Of a stretch of DNA of 64,000 nt, positions 1-9,665 are shown in pieces. The stretch's first letter is position 1; each line of letters starts with the position of its first letter. The stretch is from Planctomycetota bacterium. Lineage in GTDB: Bacteria; Planctomycetota; SZUA-567; JAKLDR01. The stretch is from contig JAKLDR010000002.1 in NCBI GenBank assembly GCA_022703445.1, positions 124,001 through 188,000 of the forward strand, written 5' to 3'. A program made the position numbers and the translations under genes. Under the pieces are notes generated by a model. It did not search any database and was not told where the DNA came from. It worked only from the letters and a program-made list of their open reading frames with translations.

Positions 1-1
1 G

Positions 2-235
2 GCCGGCCGCGGCGCCCCGGAGGTGCTGGCCAGCGGCGTGGGACTGATGGCCGGGCGGATCCTCGAGCGGGCCCGGGCCAGCGGCGTGCCGGTACACGAG
101 GACGCGGACCTGGCCGAGGTGCTTGGCAGCCTGCCGGTCGGGGCGGACATACCGCCCGAGCTCTACGAGGCCGTCGCCGAGGTGCTGGCCTTCATCTACC
201 GGATGAACGGGAGCTATGTCCCCGGCCGCCGCTAG
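2..235 (+). CDS. FlhB-like C-terminal domain protein, 5' end outside window
   Basis: The frame is open to the left edge, so this is the end of a gene that starts before the window, or a short stand-alone FlhB-tail protein. The visible 77 residues match the cytoplasmic C-terminal domain of FlhB/YscU type III export switch proteins: a 'GAPEVLASGVGLMAGRI' start, 'SGVPVHEDADLAEVL', then 'VGADIPPELYEAVAEVLAFIYR', the usual end of that domain. The autocleavage motif NPTH is not in the visible part, as expected for the short FhlB-like proteins, which lack it. A GTG at 23 is a possible internal start but the similarity begins before it. It would act at the flagellar or type III export gate. No other flagellar gene is in view. 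Confidence 0.7.
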   Translation, partial: AGRGAPEVLASGVGLMAGRILERARASGVPVHEDADLAEVLGSLPVGADIPPELYEAVAEVLAFIYRMNGSYVPGRR

Positions 236-264
236 AGTCCATCCGGCCGGGCCTGGCGTGGCCT

Positions 265-401
265 CGTCGGTATCGGTATCGCTATCGCCATCGGTATCGA
301 AGCGCCGGCAAGGTCGTGGTTCCCTTTCGGGAAGAACCGGTCTCTTCGTCCGCCACGGCGGGCGAGCTCCGATTGCGATACCGATATCGATAGCGATGCC
401 G
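265..401. repeat. Tandem-word hairpin, CGATAC/CGATAG family
   Basis: Left arm 265-300 is a run of the degenerate six-base word (G/C)TATCG, and right arm 369-401 is its reverse complement (words CGATAC, CGATAT, CGATAG). About 70 bases of unrelated sequence lie between. It fills the gap between the FlhB-like tail and comF. The same words in the same arrangement recur at 36838-36919. Function unknown; it could fold into a long stem in RNA. Confidence 0.8.
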
Positions 402-420
402 AGAAGCGGAGGCCTGGGTT

Positions 421-1266
421 ATGTCTGATGACGAGAGACGACCGCTAGCGCTCAGTCGACGGCTGCCCGCCAAGGCCCTCCGCGGCGCCCGGCTGGCGCT
501 GGGCGCGGCGCTGGACCTCTTCTGGCCGCCGGTCTGCCCGGGCTGCGGCGCGGGGCGCGAGCCGGGCGAGCCCGGACTGCTCTGCGAGGGCTGCCGGACG
601 GAGCTGCCCCTGATCGGCGGGCCGGCCTGCCGGCGCTGCGGGGTGCCGCTCGGGCCGTTCGAGAGCGACCACGACGGACGCTGGTGCGCCGACTGCGGGC
701 GGATGAACCTGGTCTTCACACGGGCGGCCACGGCCGGAGTCCACGAGGGCCCGCTGGCCGAGGTCATCAAGGCCTGGAAGTACGCGCCGCGGGGCAGCCG
801 CGCGTATCTCGGCCGGTACCTGGCGGACCTGGTCGCCGAGCGCCTGGCCGCGCCGGACTGTCCGGTCCGGGCCGGCGAGTGCGACGTCATCGTGCCGGCC
901 CCGTCGCACCCCGCGCGCGTGCGCGAGCGCGGCTTCGACCACACCCTGGAGCTGGCGCGGCACCTCGGCCGGCGGCTGGGGCTTCCCGTGGAGAGGGGCA
1001 GCCTGGTCAAGCTCCGGGCCACACCCCGGCAGGCGGGGCTGTCCCGCGCCGAGCGCCTCGAGAACCTCGCCGGGGCCTTCGCGGTCCGGCGCCCGGAGCG
1101 GCTCGCCGGGCGGCGGGTGCTGCTGGTCGACGACGTGATCACCACCGCGGCCACGACCGAGGAGTGCGCCCGGGCCCTCAAGGCCGCCGGGGTGCGCGAG
1201 GTCTGGGCCGCGGCGGTAGCCCGGGCGACGGCGGGAAGGGTGGTTCGTGGGAAGGGGGCACTCTGA
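421..1266 (+). CDS. comF: ComF-family double zinc-ribbon phosphoribosyltransferase
   Basis: Protein of 281 residues with the two ComF parts. Residues about 38-105 carry a zinc-finger region with CPGCGAG, CEGC, CRRCG and CADCG. Residues about 115-275 form a type I phosphoribosyltransferase fold with the PRPP-binding loop VLLVDDVITTAATTEE and the family segment 'ERGFDHTLELAR' (usually RGFNQ). ComF proteins are linked to DNA uptake in naturally competent bacteria, though many carriers are not competent and the reaction is unproven. Its stop (1264-1266) overlaps the ATG of the sugar-binding lipoprotein by one base, so the two are probably translated together. I see no functional reason for the pairing. 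Confidence 0.88.
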   Translation: MSDDERRPLALSRRLPAKALRGARLALGAALDLFWPPVCPGCGAGREPGEPGLLCEGCRTELPLIGGPACRRCGVPLGPFESDHDGRWCADCGRMNLVFTRAATAGVHEGPLAEVIKAWKYAPRGSRAYLGRYLADLVAERLAAPDCPVRAGECDVIVPAPSHPARVRERGFDHTLELARHLGRRLGLPVERGSLVKLRATPRQAGLSRAERLENLAGAFAVRRPERLAGRRVLLVDDVITTAATTEECARALKAAGVREVWAAAVARATAGRVVRGKGAL

Positions 1267-2564
1267 TGCGCGCCGTCTGGTCGCTGCTGCTGGCCGTTCT
1301 GCCAGTTGCTTTCCTGGCCGGCTGCGGGCAGGACGCCGGGGCTCCGAAGCCCGGCGCCCCGAAGAAGCTCACCCTCTGGCACATCCAGACCAAGAGCCCG
1401 ATGAAGGACGTGGTCGCCGCGGCGGTCCGGCGCTTCGAGGCGGCGCATCCGGGCGTCACGGTCGAGGTCCTGGCCTTCGAGAACGACGCCTTCAAGAGCA
1501 AGCTGGCCACCGCCCTGGCCGCAGGCTCCGGGCCCGACGCCTTCCACACCTGGGGCGGCGGGACTCTGGCCGCCGCGGCGCGCGCCGGGCACGTCCTCGA
1601 CCTCTCCGGCCGGGTTCCGGCCGACCGGCTCGGGCAGTACGCCCCGAGGGCGCTGGACATCTGCCGGGCCGACGGGAAGTTGCTCGCCCTGCCGGCGGAC
1701 ATCGCCGTGGTGGTCTTCTGGTACAACCGCGAGGTCTTCGAGAAGCACGGCCTTAAGCCGCCGGCCACCTGGCAGGAGTTCCTGGCGGCCTGCGACAAGC
1801 TCAAGGCCGCCGGGGTCACGCCCATCGCGCTCGGCAACTCCGACTCCTGGCCGGGGGCGTTCTACTTCGCCTACCTGGCCACGCGGCTCGGCGGCAAGGA
1901 GCCCTTCGCCGACGCTCTCGCGCGCCGGGGCCAGGCCGGCTTCGAGCACGAGGCCTTCGTCTCGGCCGGCCGGATGTCCGCCGAGCTCGCCGGCCGCGGG
2001 GCCTTCTCGGAGGGCTTCAGCGGCATGGACTACACCCGCGCCCGGGGGCTCTTCTTCCAGGGCCGGGCGGCGATGATGCTGATGGGCACCTACCTCCTGG
2101 GCAACCTCCGGGACGAGGCCCCGGCCGGCTTCGCCGAGAAGCTCGGCTGCTTCGCCTTCCCGGCGGTCGAGGGCGGCAAGGGCGACGCCTCCCTGGTCCT
2201 GGGCGGCGTCAACGCCGGCTACGCGGTCTCTTCCCGGTGCTCCCACACCGGTGAGGCGGCTGCTCTCATCATGGAGCTGACCTCGGTCGCCACCGGCCGG
2301 GAGTGGGCCGCGACGCGGCGCATCCCGGCGCTCGACCCCAAGCTGCTCGAGGGCGCCCTGGCCTCCGAGACCTGCCCGGCCGCCGAGATCCTCGCCCGCG
2401 CGCGGGACATCCAGCTCTACTACGACCAGGCCCTGCCCCCCGAGCTCGCCCAGGAGCACAAGAGCACGGCCCAGGCGCTGCTGGGCGGCTCCAAGACTCC
2501 CGAAGAGGCTGCCCGGCTCATGGAGCAGAAGGCCCGGGCCATCGCGGAGCGAGAGAAGAAGTGA
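1266..2564 (+). CDS. Sugar ABC transporter substrate-binding lipoprotein
   Basis: Protein of 432 residues. The ATG at 1266 overlaps the comF stop. A lipoprotein signal ends in the lipobox LAGC at about residue 20, so the mature protein should be anchored by a lipidated Cys. The rest is an extracellular solute-binding protein family 1 (MalE/UgpB type): 'LTLWHIQTKSPMKDVV' at the start, 'RFEAAHPGVTVEV', 'YNREVFEKHGLKPPATWQEF' in the middle and 'FFQGRAAMMLMGTYLLGN' later, all typical. It should capture a sugar or oligosaccharide and hand it to the two permeases directly downstream, whose first gene starts inside this stop codon. The substrate cannot be read from sequence. Confidence 0.9.
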   Translation: MRAVWSLLLAVLPVAFLAGCGQDAGAPKPGAPKKLTLWHIQTKSPMKDVVAAAVRRFEAAHPGVTVEVLAFENDAFKSKLATALAAGSGPDAFHTWGGGTLAAAARAGHVLDLSGRVPADRLGQYAPRALDICRADGKLLALPADIAVVVFWYNREVFEKHGLKPPATWQEFLAACDKLKAAGVTPIALGNSDSWPGAFYFAYLATRLGGKEPFADALARRGQAGFEHEAFVSAGRMSAELAGRGAFSEGFSGMDYTRARGLFFQGRAAMMLMGTYLLGNLRDEAPAGFAEKLGCFAFPAVEGGKGDASLVLGGVNAGYAVSSRCSHTGEAAALIMELTSVATGREWAATRRIPALDPKLLEGALASETCPAAEILARARDIQLYYDQALPPELAQEHKSTAQALLGGSKTPEEAARLMEQKARAIAEREKK

Positions 2565-3454
2565 TTGTCGGCGCCCGGCGCGAGGCCCGCGCGGCTTGGC
2601 TCTTCCTGGCGCCGGCGCTGGCCGTCTACATCTGCTTCGCGCTCCTGCCGATCCTCGAGGCCGCGGGGCTGAGCCTCTTCTCCTGGAACCAGGGCCAGGC
2701 CCGGCCGGCGTGGCTGGGGCTCGGGAACTACGCCGAGGCCTTCGCTGACGGCATCTTCTGGAAGGCCGTGCTCAATAACCTGCTTCTGGCCGCGCTCTCC
2801 GTCGTGGTGCAGCTGCCCATCGCGCTGGCGCTGGCCGCGATGCTGGCCGGGCCGCTCCGCGGGCGGTGGCTCTTCCGGACCGCCTACTTCGCGCCGATGG
2901 TGTTGCCCACCGTGGTCATCGCCTTCTTCTGGCGCTACTTCCTGCTCGACCCGGCCGACGGCCTGGCCAACGCGACGCTCCGCGCCGTCGGCGCGAGCGG
3001 CGCCGACTGGCTGGGCGACCCGCGCCTTGCCTTCGGGGCGGTCTTCAGCGCCGTCTCCTGGAAGTACGTCGGCTTCCACATGGTGATCCTGCTCGCCGGC
3101 GTACTGGCCATCCCCAAGGGGCTCTACGAGGCCGCCGAGCTCGACGGCGCCGGCGCCTGGGGCCGCTTCCGGCACGTGACCCTCCCGGGGGTCGCGCCGG
3201 TGCTGGGAGTGAGCGCGCTCCTGGCGGTGATCGGCTCGCTCAAGTACTTCGACCTGGTCTACGTGATGACCGCCGGCGGGCCCGACCACGCCACCGAGCT
3301 CGGCGCCACCTGGATCTACTCGGTGGGCGTCGCCCAGCACCGGGTGGGCTACAGCTGCGCGCTCGCCGTGGTGCTGCTGGCCGTCTCGCTCATCGTCGCC
3401 TGGCTGGTCATGAAGTTCCGCAGGGGCGCGCAGCCGACCGGAGGCGCGGCGTGA
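2561..3454 (+). CDS. Sugar ABC transporter permease, MalF/UgpA type
   Basis: Protein of 297 residues starting at GTG 2561, overlapping the stop of the binding protein by four bases (GTGA), a sign of coupled translation. Six membrane segments are visible, beginning 'AAWLFLAPALAVYICFALLP'. The EAA loop that docks on the ATPase is at about residues 185-205 with 'LYEAAELDGAGAWGRF'. Length and order fit the first permease of CUT1-type carbohydrate importers. It forms the membrane channel with the next gene. Confidence 0.9.
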   Translation: MIVGARREARAAWLFLAPALAVYICFALLPILEAAGLSLFSWNQGQARPAWLGLGNYAEAFADGIFWKAVLNNLLLAALSVVVQLPIALALAAMLAGPLRGRWLFRTAYFAPMVLPTVVIAFFWRYFLLDPADGLANATLRAVGASGADWLGDPRLAFGAVFSAVSWKYVGFHMVILLAGVLAIPKGLYEAAELDGAGAWGRFRHVTLPGVAPVLGVSALLAVIGSLKYFDLVYVMTAGGPDHATELGATWIYSVGVAQHRVGYSCALAVVLLAVSLIVAWLVMKFRRGAQPTGGAA

Positions 3455-4272
3455 GGCTCCGCGCGTCCTCGGCCGCCAAGTACCTGGTGCTGGGCGCCGG
3501 ACTGGCGGTCGCTGCCTATCCGCTCTTCTGGATGGTCTCGACCGGCGTCAAGGGCCCCGAGCAGGCCGGCGACTGGTGGGGCCTGCCCCACGGCATCAAC
3601 CTGGACAACTTTCGGCGGGTCTGGAGCCAGGGCGACTTCCTGACCTGGTTCTGGAACAGCGCGTGGATCACCGCGGCCTCCATGCTCCTGACCGTGGCGC
3701 TGGCCGCGCCGGCGGCCTGGGCGCTCTCCGGCATCAGCTTCGCCGGGCGCGGCGCGGTCTTCATGCTCTTCGCCGCCGGGATGATGGTGCCGGTGCACGT
3801 CACGCTCATCCCGCTCTTGAAGCTCTTCCAGGCCACCGGTCTCTACGATACTCGCACCGGGCTGGTTGCCGTCTACGTGGCGACCTCGCTGCCGGTGGCG
3901 GTTGTGCTGCTGGCCGCCTTTTTCCGGGAGGTCCCCAAGGAGCTCCGCGAGGCCGCGGCGCTCGACGGGTGCGGCCCGTGGCGGACCTTCCGGAGCGTGG
4001 GGCTGCCGCTGGCCCGGCCGGCGCTCGTGGGCGTCGCCATGATCACGCTGGTCAACATATGGAACGAGTTCGCCCTGGCGCTGGTGCTGCTCCAGAGCCC
4101 CAGGCACTACACCCTGCCGCTCGGCGTCCAGAACCTGCGCGGGGAGTTCGGGTCGGACACCCCGCTGCTCGCCGCGGCGCTGGCCCTGGCCGTGCTGCCG
4201 CCGCTCGCCGTCTACGCGGTGGCCCAGCGGCAGCTGATCAGCGGATTGACCGGCGGAGCGGTGAAGGGGTAG
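3451..4272 (+). CDS. Sugar ABC transporter permease, MalG/UgpE type
   Basis: Protein of 273 residues starting at GTG 3451, again overlapping the upstream stop by four bases. It has the second CUT1 permease pattern: N-terminal helix 'YLVLGAGLAVAAYPLFWMVS', segment 'NFRRVWSQGDFLTWFWNS', EAA loop 'LREAAALDGCGPWRTFRSV' and the closing 'QRQLISGLTGGAVKG', the usual MalG tail that reaches into the ATPase. Last gene of the importer operon. A tandem-word hairpin follows at 4284-4386, and the matching ATPase is encoded beyond it on the other strand. Confidence 0.9.
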   Translation: MRLRASSAAKYLVLGAGLAVAAYPLFWMVSTGVKGPEQAGDWWGLPHGINLDNFRRVWSQGDFLTWFWNSAWITAASMLLTVALAAPAAWALSGISFAGRGAVFMLFAAGMMVPVHVTLIPLLKLFQATGLYDTRTGLVAVYVATSLPVAVVLLAAFFREVPKELREAAALDGCGPWRTFRSVGLPLARPALVGVAMITLVNIWNEFALALVLLQSPRHYTLPLGVQNLRGEFGSDTPLLAAALALAVLPPLAVYAVAQRQLISGLTGGAVKG

Positions 4273-4283
4273 GACTCACGACG

Positions 4284-4386
4284 AACCGCAGAATGCCGAA
4301 TGTCGAAGTCGGAATTGCGAAGGACGAGGAGAAGGCCCGCACCGCACTTCTACATTCGTAATTCGACATTCTGCAATCTGCGGTTT
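4284..4386. repeat. Tandem-word hairpin, GAATG family
   Basis: Left arm 4284-4319 (starting AACCGCAGAATGCCGAATG) and right arm 4351-4386 (ending TTCTGCAATCTGCGGTTTC) are near reverse complements, each built from variants of GAATG(N)CGAA. The spacer is about 30 bases. It sits between two convergent genes, so it may act as a two-way transcription end, but there is no T-tract. Same word family at 32619-32717 and 47981-48077. Confidence 0.8.
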
Positions 4387-4449
4387 CGCCGGCGATCCGC
4401 TGCTTCGGCGAGCCCTGGACCGTAATGGAACACCCCAGCCCGCCCTGGC

Positions 4450-5562
<1,113 letters not shown>

Positions 5563-5689
5563 GGCGGGCCCTCCTGCGCTCCGGAACCGCCGCCGATTCT
5601 GCCCGCGGCCGCGGGCATTGCAAGTGGGCTCGCGGCCGCCCACGGTTGTTCCAGCAAACCCCGGGCGCTCCGATTGCGCAGGCCCGGTT

Positions 5690-5826
5690 TCAACGCAGAG
5701 GTCGCAGAGAAGCTCGCAGAGGGACGCAGAGGATGGCAAGGGAGCTGGTTGTGCACCTTTCCTGCGCACAAAGAAACACGCACACACCTCTGCGAACTCT
5801 GCGGCCCTCTGCGACCTCCGCGTTGA
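5690..5826. repeat. Tandem-word hairpin, GCAGAGG family
   Basis: Left arm 5690-5732 is a run of CGCAGAGG-like words and right arm 5787-5826 is its reverse complement (CCTCTGCG words). It lies in the gap 5563-5959 between the divergent ATPase and phosphatase genes. Apart from this repeat and the two ribosome-binding sites I see nothing in the gap, although a long reading frame crosses it on the minus strand by chance. Confidence 0.8.
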
Positions 5827-5959
5827 AAACACCCGCTGGATCGACGGAAGATGAATGGTTTCGGGCATGGCCCTGTGGACCGCCCGGACCTGGCGATTTC
5901 CGGATGTCCGGCTAGACTTCCAGGAGCCCGGCGGTTATAGCCGGCAGGAGGTCCCCGCC

Positions 5960-7198
5960 ATGCGCAGCCTGGCAATGATCCTGACGTTCGCCTTCTTCAC
6001 CCTGTGCTCCGCCGCTGCCGCCGAGAAGCCCGTCCCCGGGCCGCTCAGCGGCCCGTACGCCGTCGCGCTCGCCGCCGACGGCGCCACGATCTGCTGGCAG
6101 ACCGAGAAGAAGGCCGTCGGCCTGGCGGTCGTCAAGGCGGAGGGGGCGGCCGAGGCGAAGACCTTCACGGAGCCCAAGGCCGTGGAGTTCCACGCGCTGA
6201 AGGTCACCGGGCTCGCCGCCGGGACCGAACACCAGGTCGAGGTGTTCTCCGGAGCGGCCGGCGGGCCGGCGCTCGGCACCCTGCGCTTCCGGACCGCCCC
6301 CCAGGCCGGCGCCAAGGATGGGGCGGACTTCGCCTTCTTCGCCTACGGCGACACCCGCACCCGGAAGGATGCCCACGAGCAGGTGATCAAGGCGCTGGTC
6401 GCCGAGGTCGAACGGCTCAAACAGCACACCTTCGTGCTGCACACCGGGGACTTCGCCCAGGGCGGCTCGGACGAGGAGGCCACCGCCGAGCAGTTCTTCC
6501 GGCCGGCGGCGCCGCTGCTGGCCCGGCTGCCGCTGGTGCCGGTGCGCGGCAATCACGAGGGCGGCACCGATCTCTTCCCGAAGTACTTCCCGATTCCCGA
6601 TCGGCCGGAGGCCTCCGGGCATGCCGACGACCTGTGCTTCGACTACGGCTCGGTGCGGATCCTGGCCCTGGACCAGTACACCCGGCCCAAGTCCGAGGAC
6701 GGGCGCATGAAGTGGCTGGCGGAGAAGCTCGCCGAGGCCAAGGACCGCTGGCGCTTCGTGACCTTCCACGAGCCCATGTACTCGACCGGCAGCCACGGCG
6801 GCAACGTCGGCTTCCGCAAGGAGGTCGAGTCGGTCCTGATCGCCGGGAAGGTCCACGCGGTCTTCGTCGGCCACGACCACAACTATGAGCGCACCAAGCC
6901 CATCAACGGCATCACCCACCTGACCATCGGAGGCGGCGGGGCTCCGCTGCGCGGCAAGGGCTTCGACGTCGGAGCGGACTGGTCGGTGAAGTTCGCCGCC
7001 ACCGTCCACTTCCTGACCGTGGCGGTCTCCCCCGACAAGCTGAGCTTCAAGGTGTTCGGGCCGTCCGCCAAGGGCGACGAGTTCGAGGCCTTCGATGCAT
7101 TCGAGATACCCAAGGACTGCGCCTGGCCGGGGGCCCGGCCGGGGCCCAGGCCCGAGCCGAAGCCTGCCGAGCCGCCGGCCATCAAACCGGCGGCGTGA
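5960..7198 (+). CDS. Secreted purple-acid-phosphatase-like metallophosphoesterase
   Basis: Protein of 412 residues; ATG 5960 follows GGCAGGAGG and gives a clean signal peptide cut near AAAAE at about residue 20. Residues about 25-110 are a fibronectin-III-like N-terminal domain (as in purple acid phosphatases) and 115-385 a calcineurin-type metallophosphoesterase. The metal-binding motifs are all present: GDTR, HTGDFAQGG, VRGNHEGG, TFHEPMYSTG and VGHDHNYERT. It should hydrolyse phosphate esters outside the cytoplasm. The Pro-rich tail looks like a linker. A GGCC-rich palindrome follows at about 7223-7236 before the convergent next gene. Confidence 0.88.
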   Translation: MRSLAMILTFAFFTLCSAAAAEKPVPGPLSGPYAVALAADGATICWQTEKKAVGLAVVKAEGAAEAKTFTEPKAVEFHALKVTGLAAGTEHQVEVFSGAAGGPALGTLRFRTAPQAGAKDGADFAFFAYGDTRTRKDAHEQVIKALVAEVERLKQHTFVLHTGDFAQGGSDEEATAEQFFRPAAPLLARLPLVPVRGNHEGGTDLFPKYFPIPDRPEASGHADDLCFDYGSVRILALDQYTRPKSEDGRMKWLAEKLAEAKDRWRFVTFHEPMYSTGSHGGNVGFRKEVESVLIAGKVHAVFVGHDHNYERTKPINGITHLTIGGGGAPLRGKGFDVGADWSVKFAATVHFLTVAVSPDKLSFKVFGPSAKGDEFEAFDAFEIPKDCAWPGARPGPRPEPKPAEPPAIKPAA

Positions 7199-7245
7199 CC
7201 TCAGGCTGTCGCGAAAACAGAAGGCCGGCCGGCCTCTCCCGGGGT

Positions 7246-8241
7246 CTACTCGATCACCGCCTCAACGGCCGGCGCCGGCTTCTCCTCGGACTTCCTGACC
7301 GCCGCCGTGCCGGCCCAGTCCTCGGGCTTGCCGCCGGGGATGGGCTTGAGGTCGTCGAGGATCAGGGCGCAGCGCTCGCGGACCTCGGGGTCGGAGCTGG
7401 ACGCGGCGGTCTCCTCCAGAATCTTGCGGGCGGCCAGGCCAAGGGCCATCAGGTCCTGACTGGCCTTGGCCCGGGCGGCGTACTCCGCCGAGCCCAGTGC
7501 GGCGATGTGCCGGGTTGCGGCGGCGCGCTGGTCGGGGCTCAGCTCCGGCGGCCTGTCGAAGTCCCGGACGCTCTTGACCAGCTTGCGGATGTCGCCGAGC
7601 AGGTCGGCGGCGGGGGCCTGGACCGGCAGGAAGCCGGTGGAGAAGTGTGGCGGCTTCTCGCCCGCCGCGGGCTTGGCGGTCGCGTCGGGCATGAGCACGA
7701 GCAGCCAGGTCTCGCCGGCGGCCGGCGCGGCGCGCTTGATCATGTCCTCCTGGTTGAAATTGAAGCCGGCGGCGGCGCCCTTCTTCTTGGCTTCCTCGCG
7801 GGCCTCCTGGATCATGGCCATGCGCGCGGCGTTGATGTCGAAGTGCCGGCAGAGCACCGTGCACTCCTTGAGCGCGGCGTCGCCGCGCAGGACCTCCAGC
7901 ACCTCGCAGCGCAGGCGCAGGACGCTGTTGAGCTGGCCGCCCCACCACATGCCGGCGCGCATCATGGCCTCGTTGCCGGCCTGGTCCTGGGCGGGCGGGT
8001 CCTCGTCGGTTTTGACCTCGCCCGCTGCGGCGACCTTGACCAGCAGGACGGTCCCGCAGCGCGCCGCGCCGGCGGTCAGGAACGGCTTCATCTGCGGCTG
8101 CAGGGCCAGTGGCGTCTTGGGCTTGGGCTTTTCGGCGGGCGCCTCGGCCGGCTTCTCCGGCGCGGCGGCCTCGCCCGCGAGGGCCGGCGCCGCCACGAAT
8201 GCCGCGCCGCACAGGGCGGCCAGAAACGACAGCCTGGGCAT
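7246..8241 (-). CDS. Secreted protein of unknown function with HEAT-like tail
   Basis: Protein of 331 residues with a signal peptide (MPRLSFLAALCGAAFVAAP, cut near ALAGEA). A Pro/Ala/Lys-rich stretch (25-45) leads into a domain I do not recognise that includes 'VLLVKVAAAGEV', 'LRLRCEVLEVLRGDA' and 'ETWLLVLMP', a pattern seen in secreted proteins that measure or bind something through a beta-sandwich. The C-terminal part (about 240-300), 'LGSAEYAARAKASQDLMALG' and 'DPEVRERCALIL', is the HEAT-like repeat common in planctomycete secreted proteins. RBS GAGGAC-like upstream. Follows the TPR lipoprotein on the same strand, separated by a terminator. Confidence 0.65.
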   Translation of the reverse strand: MPRLSFLAALCGAAFVAAPALAGEAAAPEKPAEAPAEKPKPKTPLALQPQMKPFLTAGAARCGTVLLVKVAAAGEVKTDEDPPAQDQAGNEAMMRAGMWWGGQLNSVLRLRCEVLEVLRGDAALKECTVLCRHFDINAARMAMIQEAREEAKKKGAAAGFNFNQEDMIKRAAPAAGETWLLVLMPDATAKPAAGEKPPHFSTGFLPVQAPAADLLGDIRKLVKSVRDFDRPPELSPDQRAAATRHIAALGSAEYAARAKASQDLMALGLAARKILEETAASSSDPEVRERCALILDDLKPIPGGKPEDWAGTAAVRKSEEKPAPAVEAVIE

Positions 8242-8299
8242 CGGAAGAGTCCTCCGGTCCGGCCGGATTCTAACCGCGCAGCAGTCGGCCGGTAGCGGA

Positions 8300-8328
8300 G
8301 AAAAACCGTCGGGCGCCGGTGCGCCCGC
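8300..8328 (-). terminator. Rho-independent terminator of the TPR lipoprotein gene
   Basis: On the minus strand, stem CGGGCGC, loop ACCG, stem GCGCCCG, then ACGGTTTTT. It lies about 15 bases past the stop at 8341 and so ends that transcript before the next minus-strand gene. Confidence 0.75.
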
Positions 8329-8340
8329 GCGGCAACGCCT

Positions 8341-9486
8341 TCAGGGATTCGCCCGGCCCGGATCGCCGCCCATCTCGCGGACGCGGTCCTCGACCTTCTT
8401 CCGGAAGCCGGCATCCACCCGGCCGCCGAGTTCCTCGATGGCCTTGATCTCCTTCCAGGAGCGGAAGAACTGGTCGAGGGCGAAGTAGGTGATGGCCAGG
8501 TCGCGGCGGATGCCCAGGTCGCGGTTCTGCAGGTCGCGGGCCTTCTCCAGCGAGGGCGCGGCATCCTCCCAGTTGCCCTGGCGCATGCGGATCCGGCCGA
8601 TGGCCAGGTGGGCGGCCCACAGGCGGTCGTCCCGGTCGGGTGTCTTGGCCGCGGTCCGGTCGGTGGCCAGCGCGTGCAGGAACTCGTCGACGGCCTGCTT
8701 CTCCAGGGCCTTGGCCGCGTCGATGGCCTCGGTCATCCGCTTCTTGTCCTCGGCCGCGGCGTCGCGCTCCCCGGCGGCCAGCTTGGCATTCAGCGAGGCC
8801 TGGTACTCGGCGGCGGCGGAGCGCTTGTCGGCGGCCATCTCGGTGTAGACCCCGCCCTTGTTGAGGTAGGACTCGGTGAAGTTGGGGTCCATGCTCTTGG
8901 CCACGTCGAAGAACCGCAGGGCCCGGTCGTACTGCTTGAGGCCCAGCATGGCCAGCCCCAGGTTCGAGTGGTACATGGCCACGCGGCCGTCGATCTTGAT
9001 GGCCTCCATGAAGTGGTTGGCGGCCGTCACGTAGTCGCCGCCGCCCAGGTACATCTGGCCCTTGTCGTTCTCGACCTTGGCCCGGACCTTCTTGAGCGTC
9101 TGGTCGTCGGGCGGGGCGACCTTGGGGGCCTTCTGCTTGACCTCCTCGTACCACCACTTGTGCCAGCGCTCGTGGTTGAGCTGCTTGTCTTCGGCGGTGA
9201 AGTCCTTGTCGGTCAGCGCGGTGAGCGACCCGGCGGCCCAGATCGGCACCCAGGTGTAGTCGTCCTTGAGCGCCTCGATCAGCAGCGGGATCGACTCCTT
9301 GGCGTGGGCCGGCCAGCGCTTGAGGTTCTCCGCGGCGGTGGCGCGCTCGGCCTGGTTGGGGCTCTTGATGTCCCGGATGGCCCGCCGGTAGGCGGCCTCG
9401 TCGGCCGAGTTCTTGGGATTGCACCCGGCGGCGGCCAGGGCGGCCAGGACCAGCAGGGGCAGACAGATGCGCAGGCGGGGCTTCAT
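8341..9486 (-). CDS. HEAT/TPR-repeat lipoprotein
   Basis: Protein of 381 residues. I took ATG 9486 (AGGAG about ten bases upstream) rather than one nine codons earlier, since it gives a standard lipoprotein signal with lipobox AAAGC at about residue 21. Residues about 25-85 form a HEAT-type unit ('SIPLLIEALKDDYTWVPIWA', then 'LTDKDF' and 'WHKWW', a familiar planctomycete motif). Residues about 120-340 hold TPR repeats, for example 'AMYHSNLGLAMLGLKQYDRA' and 'LWAAHLAIGRIRMRQGNWED'. Likely a periplasm-side scaffold for protein contacts; no enzyme motif seen. Confidence 0.8.
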   Translation of the reverse strand: MKPRLRICLPLLVLAALAAAGCNPKNSADEAAYRRAIRDIKSPNQAERATAAENLKRWPAHAKESIPLLIEALKDDYTWVPIWAAGSLTALTDKDFTAEDKQLNHERWHKWWYEEVKQKAPKVAPPDDQTLKKVRAKVENDKGQMYLGGGDYVTAANHFMEAIKIDGRVAMYHSNLGLAMLGLKQYDRALRFFDVAKSMDPNFTESYLNKGGVYTEMAADKRSAAAEYQASLNAKLAAGERDAAAEDKKRMTEAIDAAKALEKQAVDEFLHALATDRTAAKTPDRDDRLWAAHLAIGRIRMRQGNWEDAAPSLEKARDLQNRDLGIRRDLAITYFALDQFFRSWKEIKAIEELGGRVDAGFRKKVEDRVREMGGDPGRANP

Positions 9487-9593
9487 GCGGTATTCTCCTG
9501 ATGAGGCGGCCACATTATACCGACGCCAGGGAGGGCCGCAAAGTTAGAGCGAACATTCAGCGCGTAACCCGCGGCATCCATCAGGCAGGAGCC

Positions 9594-9664
9594 CAACATC
9601 CGGAGAGCAAGCCGGAGCCGTCCGCCCTTCCGGTGCTCCGCCTTGTCGCTGCATGTCGGATGTC
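9594..9664. repeat. Imperfect inverted repeat next to MITE-like element
   Basis: ACATCCGGAGAGCAAGCCGG at 9595 is mirrored by GCTCCGCCTTG and CGGATGT ending at 9663. It borders the element at 9666-9939 and may be part of it or an older insertion. The rest of the gap 9487-9594 shows nothing I can name. Confidence 0.5.
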
Positions 9665-9665
9665 A

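Noticed and set aside
282-2459. Very long open frame on the minus strand opposite comF and the sugar-binding gene, and similar antisense frames throughout
   Set aside because: High GC leaves few stops in any frame. These frames show Arg/Pro/Gly/Ala-rich noise, have no ribosome-binding sites, and overlap genes with clear family motifs.
5563-5868. N-terminal extension of the sugar ATPase
   Set aside because: It would translate a word hairpin; TTG 5562 has AGGAGG at the right distance and matches the family start.
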